Positions 1 through 7,476 of a stretch of 64,000 bases of DNA are shown in pieces. The stretch lies in contig NZ_JAEHFY010000019.1 in assembly GCF_016623585.1 (NCBI RefSeq), positions 1 through 64,000 of the forward strand, given 5' to 3'. Every line of letters begins with the position of its first letter. Positions within the stretch are counted from its first letter, which is position 1. The position numbers were made by a program, and so were the translations under genes. The stretch is from Pedobacter segetis. GTDB taxonomy: Bacteria > Bacteroidota > Bacteroidia > Sphingobacteriales > Sphingobacteriaceae. The notes under the pieces were generated by a model, which worked only from the letters and a program-made list of their open reading frames with translations, was not told the DNA's origin and made no database searches.

Positions 1-39
1 TACTGCGGTAACACGTGGGAGAGTAGGTCGGTGCCAGAC
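1..39 (+). rRNA. rrf: 5S ribosomal RNA, 3' end only
   Basis: The first ~39 bases match the conserved 3' end of Bacteroidota 5S rRNA (GTGGGAGAGTAGGTCGGTGC block). The gene begins outside the window. A strong terminator follows directly, so this is the end of an rRNA operon read left to right. The exact last base is approximate. Confidence 0.9.
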
Positions 40-44
40 CCTAC

Positions 45-78
45 GCCCCCCTCCACATCGGAGGGGGGCTTTTTTTTT
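45..78 (+). terminator. Rho-independent terminator of the rRNA operon
   Basis: A 10-bp perfect GC-rich stem (45-54 with 60-69) has a 5-base loop (55-59) and is followed by nine T residues (70-78). It sits a few bases after the 5S rRNA end, as expected for an rRNA operon terminator. Confidence 0.93.
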
Positions 79-466
79 GTGGGACGGGCTTTTCCTGACG
101 GCCCCGGGCTGCCGCCCTTCTGACGACCATGCAATGTGTACGCTGCCGAACTCCTATGGGGATTCGTGATTCTCAGGAAAGTGCTTAAGGAATCAATAGT
201 GTCCTAAACGTTTAGGGATACCGTAAAATGCGTGTTGTTGATGAATATATGGTGCAATTACGATATTTCGGAAAGGAACTCCTTGAACCACTTTTTTAGC
301 TTTTCACTCGTTTGATGTTTCAAAAGGCCTATCGAGCCAATTCTGCAGGTTTATCTTTACAAATAAGTTGAGCCTGATGAATCATTTCTGTAGGGTCATA
401 TTGAACATCAATGGTTTAGTTTGTGATTTGAAGTATGGTTTTATTATTTGTCTTTATAGCGAGCGT
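79..466. other. Spacer between rRNA operon and PUL
   Basis: About 390 bases between the rRNA terminator and the end of the first sulfatase gene. No intact gene, tRNA or clear terminator for the minus-strand operon was recognised. The only structure seen is a possible broken coding relic on the minus strand (about 258-415), listed separately. Confidence 0.6.
258..415 (-). pseudogene. Possible degraded coding relic, unidentified
   Basis: On the minus strand a protein-like stretch reads IDVQYDPTEMIHQAQL and on to PAELA. After a one-base frame change near 331 it continues as IGLLKHQTSEKLKKWF and stops at TAA (260..258). The two pieces together look like the C-terminal end of a charged helical protein, but no start and no intact frame exist. 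I do not recognise the family. It may be a transposase or host-gene remnant left where the PUL meets the rRNA operon, or a chance open stretch. Confidence 0.25.
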
Positions 467-2053
467 TCAGGGTTTAAAGATTGGTTTCAAAATTTTTCCC
501 GTTGTTTTATCAGTTGGGAATTGCGCTTTTTCTTCCTCCAGTTTTTTATTGAGTAATTGGGTAAGCTCCATGGCTTTTTTAGGAAATTCAGTAACCAAAT
601 TATGATGTTCACCAATATCGTTTTTTAAATCATATAGCTCTGTTTTGCGTAAACCGTAAAAGTAAATTAATTTCCAATCGCCCAATCGTATGGCACTGCT
701 TGGCCCAATACCTTCTGTTTCCGAAACTATTTTATATTCTTTTGATCTTTGTGAACCTTCTTGCCAATTATTAGGGAAATGCCAAATTAAAGCCCTGCTA
801 GAGTCTCTCAAAGCATTATTTCTTAGGTAAGGAGCAAAACTTTTTCCATCTATTTTTTGAACGGTTTTATAATTTTTTATGTCCGCCATCTCTAAGATCG
901 TTGGGAAAAAATCTTCAATAATTATGGTTTGGTTATTGGTTGAGTTTGCTTTGGTAACACCTGGCCAATAAACCATCATTGGCTCTCTAATACCGCCTTC
1001 ATAAGTAGAGCCTTTGCCAGATTTTAACGGCAGGTTATGCGTAAAAGCTTTCCCGCCACGTGGAGGAACTAAAGTTAGACCTCCGTTATCACTCATAAAC
1101 ATGATAATGGTGTTTTTTGCGAGATTGTATTTTTCCAAATAATCCATTAGGTCTCCTAGGCTCTTATCCATCCCTTGTAAAAGAGCTGCATATTCTGCTT
1201 CTTGTTTGCCAAGGCCCTCATCGAGGTATTTTTGATAAAACCGCATATCGGGTTTATATTGCGCGTGTACGGCATAATGAGCCATGTATAAATAAAACGG
1301 TTTTTGTAAAAAGCGAGCATTATCTAAGGCTTTTTTTGCCTCTAATGTTAAAGCTTCTGATAAGAAGACATCTTTTCCGTGATACAATTCTAAACCGGGT
1401 ATGGCTGCAGGAGTATAGCCACCTTTAACTTGGTTTCCAAAATTTTCTGTTCCCAGATAACTTTTTGGGCCACCCACAGCATTGCCTGCAATGTTTAAAT
1501 CGTAACCAAGGTTACGGGGATCAGCACCTAAAGTAGGATATGATGCCATGTGCGATTTTCCGACGTGGATCGTATAATAACCATTTTCTCTAAGGATTTC
1601 TGCGATAGGTGTTGCATATACGGTATTGGGAGTGTCTGGCACAGGGCTTAAGCCGTTATAGTTCCATGATGGAAATTTTATGCCTGGGTAAGGTTCGTCA
1701 GTAGGTTGATTCTCATTATATGCGGTCCAATTGGTTACCTTGTGCCTGGCGGCATTCATGCCGGTTTGTAAGCTTACCCTAGATGGGGTGCAAACAGAAG
1801 TGGCATAGGCCTGAGTAAACTTTACGCCCATTTTTGCCAAGCGTTCCATATTTGGGGTATGGTACTTTTTGTTTAACTCTGTTGTTTCTTTATAAAAAGG
1901 AACAGAAGTATCCTGCCATCCCATATCATCTACCATAAATAGGATAATGTTTGGTTGGCTTTGTTTTTCTGGGTTTTGTGCTTGGGCTTTAAAAGATATA
2001 GTTTCAGTAAAACTGAAAATAGTGATAGCTGCAAATAGGATTAAGCTTTTCAT
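467..2053 (-). CDS. S1-family sulfatase (arylsulfatase-like), exported
   Basis: Predicted periplasmic hydrolase that removes sulfate esters from a glycan. A signal peptide covers about residues 1-25. The metal-site motif VDDMGW lies near residue 43. The maturation motif CTPSR begins at Cys88, the residue converted to formylglycine in S1 sulfatases. A second metal-binding block, MSDNGG, follows. The 528-residue length is normal. The usual GKWHLG block reads GKSHMA, so this enzyme belongs to a different subfamily from the other two sulfatases in the window. It is the last gene of a three-gene operon and overlaps the upstream sulfatase by 4 bases (ATGA), which implies translational coupling. No sulfatase-maturating enzyme is visible in the window. 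Family is certain; the glycan and sulfate position are not. Confidence 0.93.
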   Translation of the reverse strand: MKSLILFAAITIFSFTETISFKAQAQNPEKQSQPNIILFMVDDMGWQDTSVPFYKETTELNKKYHTPNMERLAKMGVKFTQAYATSVCTPSRVSLQTGMNAARHKVTNWTAYNENQPTDEPYPGIKFPSWNYNGLSPVPDTPNTVYATPIAEILRENGYYTIHVGKSHMASYPTLGADPRNLGYDLNIAGNAVGGPKSYLGTENFGNQVKGGYTPAAIPGLELYHGKDVFLSEALTLEAKKALDNARFLQKPFYLYMAHYAVHAQYKPDMRFYQKYLDEGLGKQEAEYAALLQGMDKSLGDLMDYLEKYNLAKNTIIMFMSDNGGLTLVPPRGGKAFTHNLPLKSGKGSTYEGGIREPMMVYWPGVTKANSTNNQTIIIEDFFPTILEMADIKNYKTVQKIDGKSFAPYLRNNALRDSSRALIWHFPNNWQEGSQRSKEYKIVSETEGIGPSSAIRLGDWKLIYFYGLRKTELYDLKNDIGEHHNLVTEFPKKAMELTQLLNKKLEEEKAQFPTDKTTGKILKPIFKP

Positions 2054-3591
2054 TTTATTTTTTTTTGTGGATGGGTTCCTTCTATATCTTCTAAAGCAGT
2101 AGCCATTTCTTTAACCTTATCGGGATATTGAGCAGCCAGATTTTTAGTTTCGCCAATATCTTCTTTAAGATTATAGAGCTGTGGAGTTTCAGATACCCCG
2201 GTTTCTATGTTCTTATCTTTCATTACAGCGGGCCCTTTAGAGGGCGCAATATATTTCCAGTTGCCAGAAATTAGACTTAAACCATTAAAAAGACCTTGTT
2301 CAACCAAACTCTCTCTACCTTTTTTTGATTTTCCTAACAGTACGTTTAGCATATCCCTGCTATCTGGTGCCGTGTTTAAAGGAATTTTTTGTTGGGTTAG
2401 GTTGGCAAAGGAGGCAAAAAAATCTAACTGGCTAAAAAGTGCAGCCGAAGTTTGTTTCGATTTTATTTGGGCAGGCCATTTTATAAGTGTGGGCACTCTT
2501 GTACCTGCATCAAACTTACTATATTTTCCTCCTCGCAATGGCCCTCCTGGGGTATGCCCGTTAAGCTTCTCTACGGCATCGTCTTGGTAGCCATCATCTA
2601 GTACGGGACCATTATCGCTACTAAAAACAACGAGGGTATTTTCTGAGATATTTAAACTATCAAGTAGGTTTAAGATTTTACCAGTATTATAATCAAGCTC
2701 TAAAATAGCATCGCCCCTGGCGCCCAAGCCGCTTTTGCCTACAAACCTTGGGTTTGGCACTCTGGGAACATGAATATCTTGTATGGCAAAGTATAAGAAG
2801 AAAGGGCTTTTATAGTTGTTCTTTATAAATTCTGAGGCCTGTCCGGTTATCTTATCTGCCATCAGTTCATCTTTCCACCAAGCAGACTTTCCGCCGCTCA
2901 TGTAGCCAATCCTGCTGATCCCGTTAATGATGGTTTCTGCATGTTGCTTAGAAGAGTACATCATTTTAAGTAATTCTGGGTGCTCTTTACCGGTTGGTAA
3001 GCCGGGTAAAGGTGTTTTGTAACTTACTTTTAGAGGATCGTTTGGATCTAGGTTTGCAACATGGTGGTTTTCTACATATACGCAAGGTACACGATCTGGC
3101 GTTGCGGGAATAATAAAGGAATAATCGAAACCAAGATCATTTGGGCTTGGTTTGATGTTGCCATTCCATTCGGGGCCGTTTTGCCCACCCAGGCCAAGGT
3201 GCCACTTGCCAACTACGGCAGTTTTATAACCTGCTTGCTTAAAAACATCTGCCAAAGTAAATTGATCCTCATTAATAATAGAACCTGCACTTCCCTCGGC
3301 AATGCCCGTTCCTTTTTTGCGCCATGGATATTGCCCCGTTAATAATCCGTAGCGTGAAGGCGTACAGGTAGATGATGTTGCGTGGGAATTGGTAAACCTA
3401 ATTCCCTGCGCTGCAATTTTATCAATATTTGGGGTACTTATTTTAGTGGCACCGTTGCAACTTATGTCTCCATAACCTAAATCATCGCAATAAATAATAA
3501 CAACATTGGGTTTGGTTTGCGCTTTAGCTTGGAAAAAAGCATAAGATAGCACAAGTAAGATAATAAATTTGTAGTGTTTTAACATGATCAA
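2050..3591 (-). CDS. S1-family sulfatase, exported
   Basis: Second sulfatase of the minus-strand operon, 513 residues. It has a signal peptide (about 1-24, ending AKAQ), the metal-site motif CDDLGYGD, the formylglycine motif CTPSR with Cys76, then GKWHLG and SSDNGP. It closely resembles the sulfatase at 21346-22911: both carry the segments ATPDRVP, VENHHV and GISRIG. The two are therefore paralogs, probably of one S1 subfamily, acting on related linkages. It overlaps the GH2 gene upstream and the sulfatase gene downstream by 4 bases each, so the three should be co-transcribed and coupled. The probable role is desulfation of oligosaccharides in the periplasm before GH2 attack. Substrate is inferred only. 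Confidence 0.94.
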   Translation of the reverse strand: MIMLKHYKFIILLVLSYAFFQAKAQTKPNVVIIYCDDLGYGDISCNGATKISTPNIDKIAAQGIRFTNSHATSSTCTPSRYGLLTGQYPWRKKGTGIAEGSAGSIINEDQFTLADVFKQAGYKTAVVGKWHLGLGGQNGPEWNGNIKPSPNDLGFDYSFIIPATPDRVPCVYVENHHVANLDPNDPLKVSYKTPLPGLPTGKEHPELLKMMYSSKQHAETIINGISRIGYMSGGKSAWWKDELMADKITGQASEFIKNNYKSPFFLYFAIQDIHVPRVPNPRFVGKSGLGARGDAILELDYNTGKILNLLDSLNISENTLVVFSSDNGPVLDDGYQDDAVEKLNGHTPGGPLRGGKYSKFDAGTRVPTLIKWPAQIKSKQTSAALFSQLDFFASFANLTQQKIPLNTAPDSRDMLNVLLGKSKKGRESLVEQGLFNGLSLISGNWKYIAPSKGPAVMKDKNIETGVSETPQLYNLKEDIGETKNLAAQYPDKVKEMATALEDIEGTHPQKKIK

Positions 3592-6035
3592 TTAGAAGTT
3601 TGTATCTTTATAGAAGCTGAGTTTAATCCTTCGCTTTCTGCAATGATATTTATAGGGCCGTCTTTTTTTGCTGATTGTACTATTGCCATACATTTACCGT
3701 AAAAGGCTTTTCTAAAGGAGGCTTCAAACGGTTCTAAGCTTGCCGGGTTACCGTTACCAACAGCTTTTAGGTTACCTGCCCCATTTATCTTGAAATTTAC
3801 TAGGTTATTTGCTAGTGGGCATAAGTTTCCATCTTTATCTGTAACACTTACCGTTACGAATGCAAGATCTTTACCATCAGGTTTCAAATCAGTTTTATCT
3901 GTGGATAAGACTATCTTAGCGGGTTTTCCTGCGGTTTTGATTATCTGTTTATCAGCGATGTTCCCGTTTTTATCATAGGCAATAACTTTTAATTCTCCGG
4001 GCTGATAAACTGCATTTTCCCAACGCAACCTATAAGTATCTAATAAGTTTGATTTATCGAAGGTTTTTTTGCCATAACTTTTTCCGTTTATAAAAAGCTC
4101 TGCACTAGGATAATTTGTATAAACATAAACTGGCACTATTTGGCCTTCTTTCCCTTCCCAATTCCAGTGGGGTAGCACATGTAAAACTTTTTTTGCGCTC
4201 CATTTGCTTTGGTATAAGAAATACCTGTCTTTTGGGATCCCTGCCAAATCAATAATGCCGAAATAAGAGCTTTTACTTGGCCAAATAGAGCCATATGGCG
4301 TTGGTTCGCCTAAATAATCAAAACCTGTCCATACAAATTCTCCAGCCACAAAATCGTTTTTATCTTGTGATTGCCACTCCATATCAGGCAACTGGGACCA
4401 GCTACAATATTCTAAATCATAAGATGATGATTGATTGTTGGCCCTTGTTTTCATTTGTGCAGGTTCTGCGGGTAATTCATAAGCTCCTCTAGAGCTAACG
4501 GTAGAAACGGTCTCGCTTCCATAAACCACCCAATTTGGGTAATCTTTATGTATTTTGGCGTAGAATTGGGGTTTATAATTCCAGCCGGGTATATCTACGG
4601 CATTGGCTAAGCCATTTTTTATAGCAGCATCCCAATTATTAAAAGCGGCGGTAGTTGGGCGGGTAGAATCTGTTTGGTGGCAAATATCTGTTAAATATTG
4701 TGCTACTTTATAACCGTCTTTACTGCCTTGTTCACGTATCTCGTTACCGATACTATACATGATAACGCTAGGGTGGTTTCTGTTCCGAAGGATCATGGCT
4801 TCCAGATCCTTTTTTGCCCAATCATCAAATAATAAGTGGTACCCATTTTTAAGCTTTGGATTTTTCCATTCATCAAAAGCCTCTGCAATAAAATAGAAGC
4901 CCATTTCGTCGCAAAGCTCCAATAGTTCTGGTGCTTGTGGGTTGTGTGTGCCTCTAATTGCGTTACAACCCATTTCTTTGAGCAAATTAAGTCTGTAGCG
5001 TAAAGCGGCCTTGTTTATTGCCATACCTAATGGGCCTAAATCGCTGTGCATACAAACACCCTTTAGCTTGGTTTTTACACCGTTTACTAACATCCCTTGG
5101 CTTGGCTTAAATTCAATTTTACGGATACCGAAAGGTGTTTTATATTCGTCTAAAAGTATATTATTTGCATAAACGCTGGTTTGTGCATAATACAACTGTG
5201 GTGTAGCGGCAGTCCATAAATTAGGTTTATTGATGTTCAATTGCTGAACTATTTTCCTTTTTCCTGATGAGTCTATTGATTGTGTGGTTGCCACCTGCAA
5301 GTTATCTTTATCATAAACTTTAGTAACGAGTTGAATTATGCTGTTCCTAGGGTTCTTTATAGATGTTTCTATTTTTAGTGTTGCTTTTTCTCTGGTAACT
5401 AAAGGTGTTTGAACAAAAGTACCCCAATGTTCAATATGAATTGGATTGGTTTTTACAAGCCTTACATTACGGTAGATGCCTGCCCCTGGGTACCATCGGG
5501 AAGATTCCCAGAAATTTTTTAGCCTAACGGCCAATACATTATCGCCAGAAAAGTTGATATATTTGGTAATATCAAAAGCAAAAGAAGAATAGCCATAGGG
5601 CCACTCTCCAACAAATTTCCCGTTTAAGAAAATTTGAGCATGGCTCATTGCCCCATCAAACTCGATATTAATCGTTTTATTTTTGTCTTTTTCTGAAATG
5701 CCAAGGTGCTTTCTATACCATCCCACGCCTTCAAAGGGCAAACCACCCGTTCGCCCAACTTTTTTGGTCAGCTTAGATTCTCCATCTTCTATAACCTTTA
5801 CCTCCTGCGCATCGTTATTTTTATTGAAATCACCTGTTATGGCCCAATCATGTGGTATGCTTACTTTTTCCCAACCCGATTCGTTAGTTTTTAGGGCGCT
5901 TGCATCTTCAATCTCGCCCTTCATAAATAGCCATCCACTATCTAAAACGGTAACCTCGCGAGGAATAGCTTGGGCAAAGACCGTATGCTGATATATTAAA
6001 AACGTTAGCAATAAGAAGCCGATTTTTTTGAACAT
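3588..6035 (-). CDS. GH2 beta-galactosidase-like glycoside hydrolase, exported
   Basis: Retaining exo-glycosidase of family GH2, 815 residues with signal peptide (about 1-21). Domain order is jelly-roll sugar-binding domain (about 30-200), immunoglobulin-like domain (about 205-310), TIM barrel (about 310-600) and C-terminal Ig-like domains of the DUF4982 type. The acid/base Glu is in SIGNEIREQG (Glu432) and the nucleophile Glu in YGSETVS (Glu508). The HDW and SRWYPGAGIYR motifs are typical of GH2. First gene of the operon with the two sulfatases, in line with removal of terminal beta-linked galactose after desulfation. Promoter elements lie at 6073-6136. Other GH2 activities (glucuronidase, mannosidase) are possible, but the layout favours beta-galactosidase. 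Confidence 0.9.
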   Translation of the reverse strand: MFKKIGFLLLTFLIYQHTVFAQAIPREVTVLDSGWLFMKGEIEDASALKTNESGWEKVSIPHDWAITGDFNKNNDAQEVKVIEDGESKLTKKVGRTGGLPFEGVGWYRKHLGISEKDKNKTINIEFDGAMSHAQIFLNGKFVGEWPYGYSSFAFDITKYINFSGDNVLAVRLKNFWESSRWYPGAGIYRNVRLVKTNPIHIEHWGTFVQTPLVTREKATLKIETSIKNPRNSIIQLVTKVYDKDNLQVATTQSIDSSGKRKIVQQLNINKPNLWTAATPQLYYAQTSVYANNILLDEYKTPFGIRKIEFKPSQGMLVNGVKTKLKGVCMHSDLGPLGMAINKAALRYRLNLLKEMGCNAIRGTHNPQAPELLELCDEMGFYFIAEAFDEWKNPKLKNGYHLLFDDWAKKDLEAMILRNRNHPSVIMYSIGNEIREQGSKDGYKVAQYLTDICHQTDSTRPTTAAFNNWDAAIKNGLANAVDIPGWNYKPQFYAKIHKDYPNWVVYGSETVSTVSSRGAYELPAEPAQMKTRANNQSSSYDLEYCSWSQLPDMEWQSQDKNDFVAGEFVWTGFDYLGEPTPYGSIWPSKSSYFGIIDLAGIPKDRYFLYQSKWSAKKVLHVLPHWNWEGKEGQIVPVYVYTNYPSAELFINGKSYGKKTFDKSNLLDTYRLRWENAVYQPGELKVIAYDKNGNIADKQIIKTAGKPAKIVLSTDKTDLKPDGKDLAFVTVSVTDKDGNLCPLANNLVNFKINGAGNLKAVGNGNPASLEPFEASFRKAFYGKCMAIVQSAKKDGPINIIAESEGLNSASIKIQTSN

Positions 6036-6072
6036 AGAAATAGATTTAGAATTGGAATTTCTTTTTGATCCT

Positions 6073-6136
6073 CAAATATTGATATTTTTTATTTGAACGA
6101 TGAGGGGCTAATCATTCAAATAGGGGTAAATAATAA
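6073..6136 (-). promoter_or_regulatory. Candidate HTCS operator and promoter of the GH2-sulfatase operon
   Basis: Read on the minus strand, TTATTA (6136..6131) and TGATTA (6114..6109) start 22 bp apart, and each is followed by CCCC. A -7-like AATATTTG lies at 6080..6073, 24 bp after the second CCCC. The plus-strand operator at 6213-6280 has the same core. Binding by HTCS-1 is inferred. Confidence 0.5.
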
Positions 6137-6212
6137 AGCAATTTTACGCAAAGTACCGTTGATCAATTTTAAAGGGCCATAATATTTACCTGAAGTTTTT
6201 AATTTATGGGAG

Positions 6213-6280
6213 TGATTACTTATGCCCCTAATTATGATTACTTATGCCCTTATCTATCATAAATAGCCCACCTACCTTTA
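6213..6280 (+). promoter_or_regulatory. Candidate HTCS operator: perfect 15-bp direct repeat, and promoter
   Basis: TGATTACTTATGCCC occurs twice, at 6213-6227 and 6235-6249, identical at all 15 positions with a 22-bp period (two helical turns). TACCTTTA at 6273-6280 is a plausible -7 element. The arrangement suits a dimeric AraC-type output domain bound on one DNA face. Confidence 0.6.
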
Positions 6281-6344
6281 TGATTATACAATTAGGGGAA
6301 AGATTTCTGTCTTTTTTAAAATGAACCAATTTAAAATTTATAAC

Positions 6345-7457
6345 ATGAAAAAATCATTACTTATTACTTTAAGCGTAGTTAGTTTTTTTGCGATGGGTTT
6401 TACCGCATCGGCACAAAACTTGGCTTTAAATGGAGATTTTGAGGCTGCCCTTGTGGGTACAACAGGTACAAAAATCCCCAACTGGCTTGTTGATTATGGC
6501 CCTGATTTTGTTGCTGTTACGAACTCTAATGCAATAACATCGCAAACAATCAGGATAAATAGTAAAAATGTTAGATATTTAACATCTGATGTAATAAATG
6601 TTACTTCCGGTCATACCTATAAGTTAACTTTTACGGCCAGGGTTCAGGACGTTGCAGGGGATTCAGGCACTGGAAATCCCACGGGATCTATAACAGGTAT
6701 AATCATGGACGGAACAGTTAACGGGAATTTAGCTGGTTTTACGCCATTAGTTGTTAATTCTAACACAAACACCACCCTAACGGGGAATTATACTGCACCT
6801 TTATCAGGCGATGGCTCTTCTTCTGTTAGGCTGCGTTTTACTAGGGCCGCAAATGCAACAGGTTATGTGGGTTTTGTAGATGATGTTAGCTTTGAGGACC
6901 TTGGTGTTTTACCGATTTCATTAATTTCATTCACGGGTAATGCAACAAATAATGGCATAACCCTAAATTGGGAAACCGCAAGCGAAAACAACAACAAAAG
7001 CTTTAGCCTATTTAATAGTAGCAACGGAAAAGATTTTACACAAATAGGGAAAGTTAATGGGTCTGGTAACTCTATAGGGCGTAAAACATATTCATTTATT
7101 GATAAAAACCCGTTTAATGGCGTTAATTATTATAAATTAACACAAACAGATCTTGACGGGAAAACCACTTCATTTGAGACTATTGGAGTAAATTTTGATC
7201 TTAAGAGTACCTCTGGATTAAGCGTTTATGCAGAACAAACCAGATTACAGGCCAAGATCAACTGGGCCAAGAACGAACCTGCAACAGTTTCTGTAAGAGA
7301 TTTAAGCGGAAGAACGGTTTTGGTTCAAAAACTTAACCTACAAAACGGACTAAATTCTTTTGAATTGAAAAATGCAGATCTAATGGCCGCCTCCATCTAT
7401 ATCTTAACGCTCAGGGGTTCATTAAATACGGTTTCTACCAAGTTTTATATCAATTAA
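6345..7457 (+). CDS. Secreted CBM-like protein with T9SS sorting domain
   Basis: A non-catalytic surface protein of about 370 residues. A signal peptide starts at the ATG at 6345 (MKKSLLITL...TASAQ). An in-frame ATG at 6321 would add eight residues that look like leader, so 6345 is preferred. Residues about 25-185 form a jelly-roll domain of the CBM4/9-like type (opening LNGDFE, closing VGFVDDVSFED). The rest is a type IX secretion/sorting C-terminal domain (LISFTG, LNWETASENNN, final beta-rich region). The same two modules close the next protein, so this gene is a stand-alone binding version of the neighbour's C-terminal half. It probably captures or presents glycan at the cell surface. It lacks obvious catalytic acids. 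The next gene follows after 19 bases. Confidence 0.75.
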   Translation: MKKSLLITLSVVSFFAMGFTASAQNLALNGDFEAALVGTTGTKIPNWLVDYGPDFVAVTNSNAITSQTIRINSKNVRYLTSDVINVTSGHTYKLTFTARVQDVAGDSGTGNPTGSITGIIMDGTVNGNLAGFTPLVVNSNTNTTLTGNYTAPLSGDGSSSVRLRFTRAANATGYVGFVDDVSFEDLGVLPISLISFTGNATNNGITLNWETASENNNKSFSLFNSSNGKDFTQIGKVNGSGNSIGRKTYSFIDKNPFNGVNYYKLTQTDLDGKTTSFETIGVNFDLKSTSGLSVYAEQTRLQAKINWAKNEPATVSVRDLSGRTVLVQKLNLQNGLNSFELKNADLMAASIYILTLRGSLNTVSTKFYIN

Positions 7458-7476
7458 AAAAATTTAAAAAATCATA

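Noticed and set aside
1117-1428. Open frames opposite real genes (for example 1117-1428, 2207-2590, 5683-5991, 48009-48467)
   Set aside because: They lie fully inside clear sulfatase, GH2 or T9SS-protein genes on the other strand, have no signal peptide, start site or family motif, and are explained as shadow frames.
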